Origin: Megamerina dolium
Taxonomy: Eukaryota > Arthropoda > Insecta > Diptera > Megamerinidae
DNA: 64,000 bases
NCBI GenBank assembly: GCA_963854835.1
Contig: OY978530.1
Span: 27,418,137 to 27,482,136 of the forward strand
Direction: 5' to 3'
A model generated the notes under the pieces. The model saw only the letters and a program-made list of their open reading frames with translations. It was not told where the DNA came from and ran no database searches. This document shows, in pieces, positions 32,242 to 43,971 of this stretch. Within the stretch, counting starts at the first letter, position 1. The number at the start of each line of letters is the position of its first letter. A program made the translations under genes and the position numbers.

Positions 32242-32497
32242 ATTATGCAAGTAAATTTAGTAAGCGTAATGGGCATAATCCGGACAATGCGAAATGGTAC
32301 GAATGATACTGTATCTCGTGACAGCGGGGTAACAATATGTAGTAGAATTATGTATCTTAGCAGATGATAGAGGGGAAACTATATTGTCCAAATGTGGTGC
32401 TAGGTCCCAACGGCGATGAAGTCGGAGTTAGAATAGAACAGAACGACGAATTCGGCAGAAGAGGTACAGCAATTTGGGAAATACTTAAAATTGACCA
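32242..32497 (+). other. Possible short coding remnant of unknown origin
   Basis: The frame from 32364 reads GKLYCPNVVLGPNGDEVGVR then IEQNDEFGRRGTAIWEILKI before it meets the Gypsy LTR at 32498. The composition is protein-like and the preceding 100 bp can also be read as coding (THYASKFSKRNGHNPDNAKW), perhaps continuing the frame of the 340-bp unit. I find no family match from memory. Confidence 0.35.
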
Positions 32498-32756
32498 TGT
32501 TGTTAGCCAAAATGGTACGTGTCTAATTTTTGCGCCTTCGCTCACTACATTATAATAGTATTCTAATTGTTTTATTATATATATTATTATATTTCTTTAC
32601 TATAATGTTATAATAACACTTATTATATTCTGTATTAATCATTATGCACATTATATTATGCAATTAATATTAAACTGTAATAATATCATAGTGGATGAAT
32701 GATCATTACCCTATTATGTATAACTTAATGATCATCGTGTCACTTTGTTGTTACAA
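32498..32756 (+). repeat. 5' LTR of Gypsy family B
   Basis: It starts TGTTGTTAGCC. The region up to about 32705 (ending CATAGTGGATGAATGATC) matches the 3' LTR with small indels, including ATTATTATATTCTG-like AT-rich text and ATTATGCACATTATATTATG. The 3' boundary near 32756 (TTGTTACA) is a guess, because the downstream LTR is cut short. Confidence 0.65.
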
Positions 32757-32899
32757 CTGCATGGTGATGGTTTTCTTGCACTTCATTGCCATGGTTGTTG
32801 AAAAAGAAACAAAATAAGAAATCTTGAGAGGGAACGCAGTTTAGCGGAAGAGACACCTCTTCGCCGCCGTATACCTATAACGAGGATACTTACAGATCC

Positions 32900-33850
32900 G
32901 CAGCCGAAATGCGAGATTAGTTCCAGTGCTTACTGGAGCTGAATCAAAAGATTTAAGAAGAGATGTCAATTCATTTCTGGCTGCGAATTAACCAGTAAAT
33001 GGATAAAACCAGATGAGTTGGAAGATTCCATATATTGCATAAAACAACGTTTATACGGAGATGAGTTTAATTTGGTATTGGACAAAAAGTTTGCCAATTT
33101 GAAAGAACTGTATACACTCTTGAGAAACACATACCTAAAATTAATCAAGTTAGATCCACTCACTCACCAAATCTAGTCCACTACTGCATTAGCTAGAGAC
33201 CTCTGCAAAGAAATCGTTTGTAACAGGCCTTAGTGAACCAATGCTTAGAATCCATATGTTATTAAGAAAGACACGTTAGAGGAACTTGTAGTGGAGGCCG
33301 TAAATACGAGTATACTGCTCGAAAGAGGGCAACAGCACTATCAACTCAGTATGGAAGCTAACCTAAGTCTCATTACATCATTAAATTCTTATGAAACACG
33401 TAATATAGTAGCATTCCACCAGAACAGAAATAATATAGTGCCACTCAAGGCAGACCAGCACCAAGAGAATAAAGTAAATCCCCAAAAGAGCGAAAAGAAA
33501 GTTCCTACCTGCGACAAGTAGGGACACACCAGAGACTAATATTTTAATAGGAAAAATACGCCTTTCTGTATTAAATGTAAACAATATGGGCATGAGTTCA
33601 ATCTATCCTGTACGTCGTTTAATAAAAATACAAAGCACCAAGGAAATTATACTCCAAAAACAGGGCATAGCAAGGAAAGCCAAGAAAATGTAAGCCCCAA
33701 TCGGAGTTAGCCAGTAGCTAAATGTTTTTTTGCAAGAAACCCGGACACAGGATTGCCGATTGTTACAAAAGCAAAGAGTTGGAAAGAACTCAGGGATACT
33801 ACGGGGAGGCCAGGTACGTCCAATAAACCGGGAACCTCAAAATGTTGCTA
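32900..33850 (+). pseudogene. Gypsy family B gag (broken)
   Basis: The frames contain KWIKPDELEDSIYCIKQRLY then DKKFANLKELYTLLRNTYLK, a capsid-like helical region, and then a basic linker. Zinc-knuckle remnants follow: CIKCKQYGHEFNLSC near 33570-33615, and one next to it that has lost a Cys (CDK then GHTRD). Stops at about 33176 and 33520 interrupt it. It would form the particle and bind RNA. Confidence 0.68.
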
Positions 33851-33893
33851 AAAATAGTCTTTAGGGATTGTTGACACACCCTCAGATAATAAG

Positions 33894-34594
33894 ATGGTGG
33901 AAGTAGGTAGTCAGGCGTCCAGGGGGATTGTTGACCCATCCTTCCCATCCAGTGATAGCAAACGTGGTTATGGTTTTGGAGTCTCTGATGTAGATGATGT
34001 GTTCATTGAGTTTTCGTGCAAGGAAGCAAAAAATGGAAAACATATTTTAGTGGTAGACTCTGGGGCAGATACCAGTTTAGTAAAATCAACAGTAATTAAT
34101 AAATGCGTTAGCCAGAAGCGACATTTAAGGAAAAATCTTAGAGGTGCATTCGGAGGATTTGTCACAACAATATCAGTCCAACATAAAAGGACTAAGGATT
34201 TGATTTAGAATTACACTTAATATATGAAGAGAGAGGGATACCTGCAGATGGTATTCTAGAAAGAGACAATTTATGGAATCGATCGGTCCTCAATAATATA
34301 AAAAAGAAGCTGATTTTCTTCGGTGAGCGAAAACAGCATTTTATGACTTTACCTCTCAAATCGTTGAACGAGGCTAATAGAGCAGTCTACAACAGTGAGG
34401 TTGTAGTGCCAGGAAGAACTATGAAGATAGTTCCCTTGAAGGTAAATACCGATTTGGAAACTGTTATAGTGGAAAAACAGAAGGTTTCACCCGGGATATT
34501 CTTAGGTAAGGCATTGGGATGTGTCACAAATAATAAAGTTTATGTACCAATACTGAAAATAAATATACTGATTTTTCCAAACCTTTTGTGCTGA
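33894..34594 (+). pseudogene. Gypsy family B protease and pre-RT region
   Basis: The aspartic protease core ILVVDSGADTSLVKSTVIN has the catalytic DSG triad. A frameshift near 34200 leads to LIYEERGIPADGILERDNLW and KVYVPILK, the region before RT. At about 34570 the text jumps straight to RNase H, so the whole RT palm is deleted. Confidence 0.75.
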
Positions 34595-36042
34595 CAACAG
34601 ATGTCAGCAATGAAGCCTTGGATGCAGTGCTATCACAAGGTGAAATTGGAAAAGATCGACCAATAGCCTTTGCGAGCAGAGCACTTAGTGATACTGAGAA
34701 AAGATAATCCATTATTGAAAAGGAAATTTTGGTTATCGTGTGGGCTGTAAAGAATCATAGAGCTTTTCTACTGTGTAGACCATTCAAAGTCTACACTGAC
34801 CATCAGTCCTTACGAGGAATTAACATCTGAAAGACCAGACATCACGCTTGACACGTTTCAAGCATAAACTATCTGAATTTGATTTTGAAATAATTTATAA
34901 ACCAGGCAAGCGAAACTTGAACGAGGATGCGCTCAGCAGAGTTCCACAACCGAATCATGAGTCAACAATGGTTGTGACCCGTTCTATGGCAAGAAACAAA
35001 GTCGACGAAACCGAAAGCCAAGAAGAGACTGATGAAAGCTCTTGTGACGAGTTAGAACTAGATAAAAATGCAGAAAACCAGGAGAACAAGAATGAGGAAC
35101 TTCTCACTGATGAAAAGGATATATTGACGATACTTCGCGACTTCCATGATTCACCTGTAGCAGGGTGCTCTGAAAACTTATTTCAGGATTAGAAGACAGT
35201 ATAGGTGGAAAGGTATGCTAAGCCAAATTGAAGAATATGTTAAAAATTGTAAAAAATGTCAAACTAACAAGAGCTCGAGGCTTACGAAAAAGCCAATGAT
35301 ATTAACTGACACACCATCTAAACCATTTGAAAAAGTATATATGGACATGGTAGGTATTCTTCCAGAGACGACATCTTGTAACAAGTACATACTTAATTTC
35401 AAGATGTTTTTTTCAAATTTTTTATTTGTGTAGCTATGGCAGATGCTGTAGCTAGCACAGTAGCAAAAGCGTTTTACAATGAAGTTATTGCGCGTTATAA
35501 CATACCAAACTTTTAGTGACTGATAATGGTACGAATATCACCTCGAAATTATTTTCCGATACATGCAAGATGCTGGGTGTTAAAAAATTGCATTAACACC
35601 GTACCATCCACAAGCAAATGGTTCTTTAGAAAGAAGCCACAGACCATTAGTAGAATATCTTAAGAGTTTTGTTAAAGAAGATAGGTCTAATTGGGATCAG
35701 TGGTTAGCATCAGCGATGAATGTACACAACAACACCGTACATACTTTAACAAAACGAACGTCATTAGTGTTCTATACGGTTTCAAGATCACCTCTGTTCA
35801 ATGCAGATGATCACAATAAAGTGTTAAAATACCAACTACAGAGGTCACATGAGCTAGTGAGGGAAAATCAAGAGAAAGCAAAGAAATCGGCTAAAATTCA
35901 ATATAATAAAGGGATCCATCCTATAATTTTTAGAATAGGTGATAAAGTATTGTTGAGCAATCAGACTAGGAAAAATAAATTAAGTCCCATCTGGACCATA
36001 CGAAGTGATACATATGGACAGTCCTGTAACGACGATTGTTAA
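34570..36042 (+). pseudogene. Gypsy family B RNase H and integrase (broken)
   Basis: RNase H begins FSKPFVLTTDVSNEALDAVL and has IEKEILVIVWAVKNHRAFLL and VYTDHQSL. Next come FDFEIIYKPGKRNLNEDALS and an acidic linker. The integrase has zinc-binding text (YVKNCKKCQTNKSSR), the first Asp region KVYMDMVGILPE, then LIMVRISPRN or VTDNGTN in different frames, and a shifted third block (SLERSHRPLVEYLKSF). A C-terminal GDKVLLSNQTRKNKLSPIW domain closes it. The similarity is to 17.6/297-type Gypsy elements. Confidence 0.8.
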
Positions 36043-36671
36043 AATCACACAAAATGGTAAAAAGTACCATAAAAATTTACTAAACCATTTTTATCAATAA
36101 TATCAATCAATAATATCAATTATCAATAATCTAGTTTAACGAATTAATAGTGTTTGTCGTAAAAAAAATTCAGTTAGGATATAAAATACAACAGTGTGAA
36201 GTAAGAACTTCGTTAAGCTTCAAGACATAGAACAGGGCAAGTTGTCATGTTTATGTGTATAACCACATCTGTTGCAATACATCGCGTTGAATTGTAATTC
36301 GGTGTGTGAATACTCATGATTACGGGCGAATCAACTAGTCAAAGCATTTTAAGCAATCAAATAATTAAATTGGAGTTATTAGGAAATCGTTAAGATAGAT
36401 CAAAGTCATAGCAATAGGACACAGAAGTTAGAAGAGAATTAACATAACGGGTTACCATTCCGTCATCCACGGTCGCAGATGAAAATATGCACAATCGAAT
36501 AGTGCAGAAAAGTTGGATATTATAACAGAAGGAAACTGCAACGTTGTTGTTAAATTATACAAAATGTAATACAACGATGCATTTCCATGGTTTTAACTTT
36601 TAGGAAAGATAAATTAATATATAAACTTACTTTGTCTAAAAGTAAAATTATACAGCTTTGTAAAAACATAA
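36043..36671. other. Non-coding 3' part of Gypsy family B
   Basis: After the integrase C-terminus there is no reading frame. If the element once had an env gene, no trace is recognisable here. Confidence 0.5.
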
Positions 36672-37052
36672 AAAAAAATAAATATGTGGCACTTAAAGCT
36701 TCAAAGGGCTCATTGGCCGAGCTTCTCTTCCATTACTGTTGTGCGTCTTAAATTTTGGACAGTATTAGAATGGACCTACTTATTTTAGCCGGTTCCGAAC
36801 GGCAGAACACTTGTGACATCTCTTTTTCTGAGCTTTGCTCTGTGACTTATTATCATTTCTTTCTTCTTCTTCTTTTTTAGAAGCTTTTTCATGGCAAGTT
36901 GTTACTGTCGGAAGAATTGCCAATTGCTTGCCGACAGGTACCGTTCGAAAGAAAAATCTTTTCGATATTAAAGTTGTTATGCATCAGCCGGGTATTGAAC
37001 CACGACCTACAGATCAGAAGGCGAACACACTAACCACTGAGCTACGGCACCC
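36672..37052 (-). mobile_element. tRNA-derived SINE inserted in Gypsy family B
   Basis: A full copy on the minus strand has the head (GTGCCGTAGCTCAGTGG in its own orientation) at 37052 and the T-rich tail at 36672. A short direct repeat ACATAA flanks it (36666-36671, 37053-37058). A (TCT)n expansion near 36862-36878 is unique to this copy. Confidence 0.88.
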
Positions 37053-38116
37053 ACATAACAAAACATAACAACTACAAATTTTCTAGAACAAAAGTCTGAT
37101 TTATAAGAATATACTACGACTATTATGTAGGTGTAATTATGAGAAAATGAGACAGCGATGTTAACGGAGACCAAATAGCTAATCGAGTTGAGGTTACATA
37201 TACATAAGTTCCAATATCTACTGGACTAAGTAATACAGCGTTAAATAAGTAAACTCAACAGAATAAGCAACATTCTCATGAAATACTTGGGCTGTTTGAT
37301 ATACCAACAGCAATACACAGTGTGTACATACAAGACTCATGTGTTACGTTTTTATCCGGAGAGTGAACGCCTATTGTTGTTGTCGCGTATTTGACGCTGG
37401 GTTATAGGGTGTCACATAACGATATTTTTTAAAAGTGTTGCATACAAAAAATCACACCGCAAGATGTTGTCCATCCATTGAATGCGGTATGTCGAGAGAA
37501 ATGTACATACCATACAAATCACGTGCACTGAGCTTTTATTTTGCTGAAGTATAAACATTGCAAAGATAAGCACTTAATAAGCAGCTTAAATCGTAAGTCA
37601 CACGACTATAAAAAGAAAACACGATAACACCTCAACAATGCTGATTCTATAAAGGAGTAATGTTAGAACTATTCTAACATTGTACACTACGGTATATCAC
37701 GGTGAGCAAGAAATCTACGTGTTATACAACAGTAGTACCGATGATAGCTGTAGTGCAGCGAGCAAAATTCCACATTCCAAACAAATCATCCTCGACACGT
37801 TAAAACAGATTCAACAACGAAAAAAAAATATAAAGCAACGGCGGAATTAACAAGAACTTCATCTAATCACAGTACGACAGAAGAAAGCGACTCAAGAGAA
37901 ACAGGGATCCAAGAAAACCAGTAGCCGAAGCGGTAGATTGCAAGTAGAAGGTTTAAGTTTTAAAAATAGGTATAAAATATTAAGATACACATATAAATAC
38001 ACAGTATATATGAAATAAAAATATGTTATCTAGATAATTTGTAAATTCAATTTATAAAAGAAAAAACTATCAATCTTTCAAATTGATAATTTTCCCTTAT
38101 CTAAAGGGGGAAGTGA
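37053..38116. other. Non-coding part of Gypsy family B before the 3' LTR
   Basis: No open frame is present. It ends in the polypurine tract at about 38103-38113. Confidence 0.5.
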
Positions 38117-38330
38117 TGTTGTGAGGAAAAATGGTACGTTTCTCAATTTCGTGTCTAATTTGGCTCACTACATTATATAAGCATTCTAATTGTTATATTT
38201 TATATAATAAATATTATATTTCATTACTATAATGTTATAACAACACTTATTATATTCTGTATTATATCATTATGCACATTATATTATGTAGTTAATATTA
38301 ATCTGTAATAACATCATAGTGGCTCAATGA
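38117..38330 (+). repeat. 3' LTR of Gypsy family B (3'-truncated)
   Basis: It starts TGTTGTGAGG after the purine tract and follows the 5' LTR to CATAGTGGCTCAATGAT at about 38330, where the match stops. The 5-bp duplication expected next to the 5' LTR (GACCA at 32493-32497) is not found after it, consistent with truncation. Confidence 0.68.
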
Positions 38331-38539
38331 TAATTAGAGACAAAATATTGGAAACATTCCATATAAATAATCGTATAGTACATACGATAATATATTTTAA
38401 TAGAAAGATGAAAAGGCACTTAATACGTGTATATGTACCCGATAAAACAAAATAGCAGGAAGTGAAGGAAATGATAATAAATAAAAATATTCAATACAGA
38501 ATCATTTAACAATCACTACAAAACATTTATACCAACGAT

Positions 38540-39841
38540 GACTAAAAGAAAAATTGGAAACTAACAACAAAAACCCAAATGATAAAATTGGCCAAGTATG
38601 GACACAGTTGGCAGCGAATGTTCTGAGCAGAGCAGAGGAATCTCTTGAAAATCAATAATTAAAAAAAGCAAGAAACCAAAGGGATAAAGGCCGTGTATTT
38701 GTGAAGTGTAAAGTGAAGTGCTTGGCAGCCGAAAAAAGGATAGCATACTTAAAAAACAGAGGACATATTATAAGTTACGATGGAGACTTCTCGACATGAT
38801 GTTCCATCGTAATATGCATGGCGGTCAGAAAATAGTGTGGAATATGAAATCTAGAAAAGTAAATAAAGGAGTATAGTTCCTAATCAACCATGTCCATAAC
38901 AGAATGGGAAACATACTTCCGACAATTATATAGCAACAACGAAGCAATAGAACAGAATAGAAGAATAAACCCTCACAATTTCTTATGAAGACGTAGAGTT
39001 CACTGCAACGAAGCGAAAGAATATAAAATCATCTTCTCTGGACCAGATAAGCAACGAAATGATAACAAAATTGCAGTTCTTTTTAATAAAATTTTACAAA
39101 GCAAAACGATTCCAGTCGTTGGGAAATAGGAACAATCCCTATATTTAAAAAGGGTGATAGATTACTTCCTGACAATCACAGAGGCATAAACCTTCTCAGT
39201 TTTGTACTTAAATTGTTCACTAAAATTCTGGCTCGACATATATCAGACACCGGGATTACCGAGGAACAAAAAGGCTTCAGACAAAACATATCAATCGCAG
39301 ATATAATATTTATAACACGACAAATGCAGAGATGGCAGTTGAATTCAATAAGCCTGCATTCGTATGTTTTGGAGACTTAACTAAGGCGTTTGATAGAGTT
39401 ATCTTGGACAACGTAGTCATTATTCTTCGCAAACCAGGAATCTGCAGTGAAATCATAAAAGTACTAAAAGATCTCAACACAAATAATAAGACATCCATTA
39501 AAGTAAAAAATGAGATATCATTGTAACTTCATTTGCTATGCTGACAATGAAACTCTAATCTCAGCTAACGAGGATGACCTGCAGCGCATATTATATGCCT
39601 TCGAGAAGTCAGTGAACAAATGATGAAATGACGCGTATTTGGGTGTTTAAGCGATGTTGTGTGGAGAAATAAACATATGAGCATAAAATCAAAAGTGCGT
39701 ATTTACAAAACATGTGTAAGACCCATTCAAACCTATGCAACAGAAACAAGAGCTGACACGAAGAGCACGGAGCGAATTCAATTCCAAGTCATCCAAAAAA
39801 GATGGCAGAAATGTTGGACATCGACATCTACAGAGGACTAA
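38540..39841 (+). pseudogene. Non-LTR RT relic (RTE-like or related), very degraded
   Basis: From about 39128 the frames give FKKGDRLLPDNHRGINLLS, VLKLFTKILARHISD, EEQKGFRQNISIADII, FGDLTKAFDRVILDNVV, ICYADNETLISANEDDLQRI and IKSKVRIYKTCVRPIQTYA. The block order is that of an RT with an RTE-like connection region. The catalytic box reads YADN. The palm segment between AFDRV and YADN is shortened. Upstream text (38540-39127) may be its pre-RT region, but the evidence there is weak. Confidence 0.6.
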
Positions 39842-39956
39842 ATCTAAATCTAAATAAGTAATATATAAGTATATGGTATATAATCTTAATCTAGTATGTA
39901 TCTAAGAAAATTGTTGTAACTAGTAGGATATTATCCTAAATAAAATCGAAGAAGGG

Positions 39957-40289
39957 GGTTTCAATAGTAAAATTATTTCGATAAGAATCTAAAAAATATA
40001 ATAGGATAATATTTCTAAACGTATTTTTGTAAACGAATTTAATCTTAATATAACATTTTCTTTCACCTGCTATTAATTTTTGAGGAAAAATTATTTCAAT
40101 ATTACTTATATTTCTCATTTTCTTGAATAAATATGATTTATAAATATCACATATAATTTCAATTTCAATTTAATCTTTATCGTCGGACTCAGACATACTT
40201 ATGTAAATACATACAAATGATTGAATGTGACAATGCCGTCTCCAAATAATTGTGTGAAGTTGGTTGTCATAGAAACGTTCGATCCATAC
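39957..40289 (-). repeat. Unknown ~340-bp unit, right inverted copy
   Basis: Reverse complement of the unit at 31896-32241. On the minus strand an ATG at 40196 starts MSESDD. After one stop a frame opens that includes EIICDIYKSYLFKKMRNISN, then IFPQKLIAGERKCYIKIKFV and YKNTFRNIILLYF. The same residues can be traced in the left copy despite frameshifts, which suggests the unit once encoded protein. No family is recognised. Confidence 0.72.
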
Positions 40290-40536
40290 TGTTTTCAGTG
40301 AATAGAAAACTATTTCTGCGTTCGAGTGATATCTTTGCCACCGTTTTTTCTGATATTTGTTGTTTATTTACAGTGGGATATCTCTATATTGTAAAGTATC
40401 TGCTTTAATCACAATGTGTACGAGAGAAACATCTTATATAGCCGTTAAGCACAATTCCAATCAAACCCCAACTTTACCGAAACGTAAAAATAATGGTGTT
40501 ACGATAATAGAATGTATATGTATATTGATTGTTGAT

Positions 40537-40538
<2 letters not shown>

Positions 40539-40603
<65 letters not shown>

Positions 40604-40618
40604 TTACTTACTTACTTA
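40539..40618. repeat. (TA)n microsatellite followed by (ACTT)n
   Basis: About 60 bp of TA repeats, then four ACTT units. Simple-sequence repeat. Confidence 0.95.
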
Positions 40619-41768
40619 TATGTAATATATTAAAATAATGCTATAACAAGGAAATGCAAAATAAAAAAAGTAAAGAGAAACAGCGTTATTCTGAATATGC
40701 TTTGGAAATTTCAGCTAAAAGTCAAATTGTCGGAACAAGTGTAAATAAAATTGTTTTTATATAAATGAATGTATTTACCAAAGATTCCTCGGAATTGTTC
40801 ATTTTTGGATTTGATTTTGATTTAATATCTCATGTCAATGCGGGATTTACGTTAATTTACAATCTAAAATTCTTTCGACCCTCTTATAATATACCTTAAG
40901 TTATTTAACAATACTGGTGCCAGCTTTCAAATTATATGGTTTGTTTGTGAAATTTAGTAATATTACGAAAAATAATTTCAAGAAAATTGAAAATGATATA
41001 TGCATTTTGATTGCCTTTAAATATAAATCAATTATACGAATTTTTCAAAAATTTTAAAAGATTCTGTATTTCGATTTTTGTATTCAACTGCATTTAATAA
41101 TAGGCGCATTCTTTTGCAACTCGTTTCCAAAAGAATGCAGCTAATGAACGCCGTTTCGAATTTTTGGACCAATTCTTCTTCTCTCAGTATTTTCCCTAAC
41201 ACGTCTTAAGTTTTTGTAATAAATCTTGTAAAAAAGAAATTTGTCATTATATGTTAGATGAAAAATAATAATAATGATTGCATATAAAAGAGTTTTTATA
41301 ATATAATATTGTTTTTCTTGGCAAATTAATACAAAGACATGAAAAATATAAATGTTCACAAATCTCTTAGTGATATTTAATCTATTCGCTGACGAAGAAG
41401 TTCTTATAGTTATTAAAATTGATGGGAAAATATTAGCAATATATTGATATAAAAATTGAATCTTGCAAGTTGTCACCTGTGTACTTTTGGGGTGCTGACG
41501 TCATACATATACATTGGATCATTCAATGTGTTTGTTCTTAGTTCACATGTATAGTTGAAGATAAAAATACTACATATTTTTTATATCCACATTAACAATG
41601 TATAAATAGAACAAGAATAATATTCTTGTACCATATAAAAGGTATGAAAGTGATATACATGATGATACATGCACGTATATTTTCTGTATACTATAGTACA
41701 AGAATATTTTACACTGAAGTGTTCAATGTCATCTTCTCTTTGCTCTATTTACAGTATTTGGCTTGTTT
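40619..41768. other. AT-rich intergenic or 3' UTR sequence of the myoglianin gene
   Basis: No element or additional exon is recognised. The part next to 41768 is downstream of the myoglianin stop codon on the minus strand, so the 3' UTR must lie here. A minus-strand ATTAAA hexamer at 41376-41381 is a weak candidate polyadenylation signal. Confidence 0.45.
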
Positions 41769-42137
41769 TTATGAACAACTGCATTTTTCCACCGACATAT
41801 TAGGTATGGTACTCAGCACTAAATTCTGATCCAAATTGAAATACAACAAACTGAGTGGGCTCATTTTAGTTGGTGAACAGCAAGGTGTTGCCGATGTAGT
41901 CAGCGAAGTAAGATGCGTATGCGTGTATTGCTCCAGATAACCAACCTTACATTCGCCATTGCAAAAGTATGCATCGAATGTGGTTGGCGCAACAACAAAG
42001 TTCCAACCAAAATTTGTAAAATTCACTTTTAGGGGATAACGGCAGCAGCGCATCTCGCGATCACTCTCCTGGCAATCCAATGAAGTGCTACGCTTGCGAC
42101 GACGTTTCTCCTCAGTTATCACTTCGATGTGAACGGT
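41769..42137 (-). CDS. myo: Myoglianin-type TGF-beta ligand, last exon (mature domain)
   Basis: The exon encodes a short propeptide end, the furin site RRRKR and a mature domain of 106 residues. Nine cysteines are spaced as in the myostatin/GDF11/activin group: one, a CC pair (RCCRYPL), FCNGEC, a second CC pair (ATPCCSPTKMSPL) and a terminal KCSCS. NFTNFGWNFVVAPTTFDAYF and NLVLSTIPNMSVEKCSCS are family hallmarks. Drosophila myoglianin, its closest relative by memory, signals through activin-type receptors in muscle and neural remodelling. The exon starts in phase 0 after an excellent acceptor, and the stop is TAA at 41769-41771. No frameshift is present, so the gene looks functional. It is the only convincing host gene here, and its upstream exons are not found in the window. 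Confidence 0.93.
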   Translation of the reverse strand, partial: TVHIEVITEEKRRRKRSTSLDCQESDREMRCCRYPLKVNFTNFGWNFVVAPTTFDAYFCNGECKVGYLEQYTHTHLTSLTTSATPCCSPTKMSPLSLLYFNLDQNLVLSTIPNMSVEKCSCS

Positions 42138-42180
42138 CTGTGAGAGAGAAAAAGAGAAAGAGGAAAGAATTAAAGTAATA
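42138..42180 (-). promoter_or_regulatory. Splice acceptor and polypyrimidine tract of the myoglianin last exon
   Basis: On the minus strand a run of about 30 pyrimidines (TCTTTTTCTCTCTCACAG is its end) stops at CAG just before the codon for Thr of TVHIEV. This fixes the exon start at 42137. The open frame beyond it lacks similarity to the family, so it is intron. Confidence 0.85.
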
Positions 42181-42235
42181 TAAATCAACATCCCACCGGT
42201 GTCTAAATTAGTGGAAGTGTTATTTATCTGTCAAC

Positions 42236-42237
<2 letters not shown>

Positions 42238-42320
<83 letters not shown>

Positions 42321-42324
42321 CATA
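42238..42324. repeat. (TA)n microsatellite
   Basis: About 85 bp of nearly pure TA repeat ending at the target TA of the Tc1 copy B. Confidence 0.95.
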
Positions 42325-43971
42325 CAGTGGCTCACAGCTTATTTCGTACAGTGTATATATTTTTATGTACATGGCTGTAACATCGAAACTAAAAAACTTA
42401 TCAATAAGTTTTGAATGTAGATGTCTATGTATGTGTTTAGTAAACCTAATAAGAAAACGGGGAACCCCAAAAATTGTTCTTTTTGTCATGCAAGAGAGAA
42501 AAACTATTGATCAGCTGATTTTCAGCTCACATCTTATTTCGTACACAAACTTCAATGTAAGTAAGTTTCATTCTGCCGCGCAGTTACAAAGTTTTTTTGA
42601 ATTGTATGAGTTTTTGGACCCTTTTAACTATTATAACAATTTTTATTATTATTATTTTAAATAGTTAAAGTGCTGTAAATTAAACATTTAGCGTTATGGG
42701 TCGTCGTACAACGATGGAACGGCGTAAACTGGTAATTAACCATTTTAGGAAAGGTCAGAGTGTGCGAAAAATTGCTGAAATGACAAATTTAAGTGCCTCA
42801 ACTGTCCAATACATCATTCAACGCTTCGTTCGCGAAAATCGGTTGGAGAACAAGGGCAGAGAAGCACCTAATAAGATTTTCAACGCATCAGACGAGCGTT
42901 ATATTGTACGAAAAATTAAGAAAAATCCAAAGTTATCCGCTCCGAAGTTGGCTGCAGAGGTTCAGCGTGAAATAGGAAAATCATCCAGTGCTGAAACTGT
43001 CCGACGTGTGCTGCGCAATCATGACTTGAACGGTAGAGTAGCCCGAAAGAAACCATTCATTTCAAAAATGAATATACAACGCCGACTTGACTTCGCCAAA
43101 GAGCATATTATTAAGACTCCTGCGTTGTGGAATACCGTTATTTTCGCGGATGAGTCTAAGTTTAATATTTTTGGCTCGGACGGAATGTCATATGTTTGGC
43201 GTAAAGCGAATACCGAGCTAAACAAGGAGAACCTTAAGCCACAGTGAAGCATGGTGGCGGTAGCGTGATGGTTTGGGCCTGTATGTCAGCAGCCGGAGTA
43301 GGTGAATTGGTTTTTATTGAGGAAACAATGGACAAAATGAAGTACCTCGAGATTCTGAAAAACAATTTACTTCAAAGTGCAGACAAACTGGGTTTGCGGG
43401 ATGAATTTCGGTACTACCAAGATAATGACCCAAAACATAAATCTGGGATTGTGCAATCTTGGCTTATTTGGAACTGCCCACACTTGATGTATCCACCACC
43501 ACAGTCACCTGACATGAATGTGATTGAAAATCTTTGGTCTATTTTGGACAATAAAATAAGAACACACAAGATTTCTAATAAGCAAGACCTAAAGAAGGTA
43601 CTGATGGAAGAATGGAAAAAAATCACACCAGACATCACTCAAAAATTGGTGGATTCAATGCCAAATAGACTCCAGGCTGTCATTAACGCTAAGGGATGTC
43701 AACTAAATATTAAAATCAACTTACTTTGTTTTTAGTTTGAACTTAAAGAGACTGTACGAAATAAGCTGTGACATGAATTTTCCTATTTTTTTCTTAATTT
43801 ATTTTTTTATAGTGTCAAAAACTAAAATTTTGAAAAAGTAAATTTTGAAAAATAAAAAACAAACCTTCCTTTCTAAAATGGCATTTATATTTTGTTCAAA
43901 TTTTTGCTATATTAGGAATTACGACTGCAGCAATTTTTAAACTGTCACTGTACGAAATAAGCTGGGAGCCA

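Larger units (their letters stand above)
32498..38330 (+). mobile_element. Ty3/Gypsy LTR retrotransposon, family B (RT deleted)
   Basis: Two related LTRs start TGTTGT (32498 and 38117), both followed within 15 bp by AAAATGGTACG or AAAAATGGTACG. Gag with zinc-knuckle remnants, protease, RNase H, integrase and a 2-kb non-coding 3' part lie between them. A SINE is inserted at 36672-37052. The purine tract AAAGGGGGAAG sits just before the 3' LTR. The LTRs differ at many positions, so the insertion is old. The RT proper is absent. Confidence 0.82.

Noticed and set aside
41141..41476. Minus-strand ORF of 111 codons after the myoglianin exon
   Set aside because: AT-rich composition, no known motif and position in the probable 3' UTR; more likely chance.
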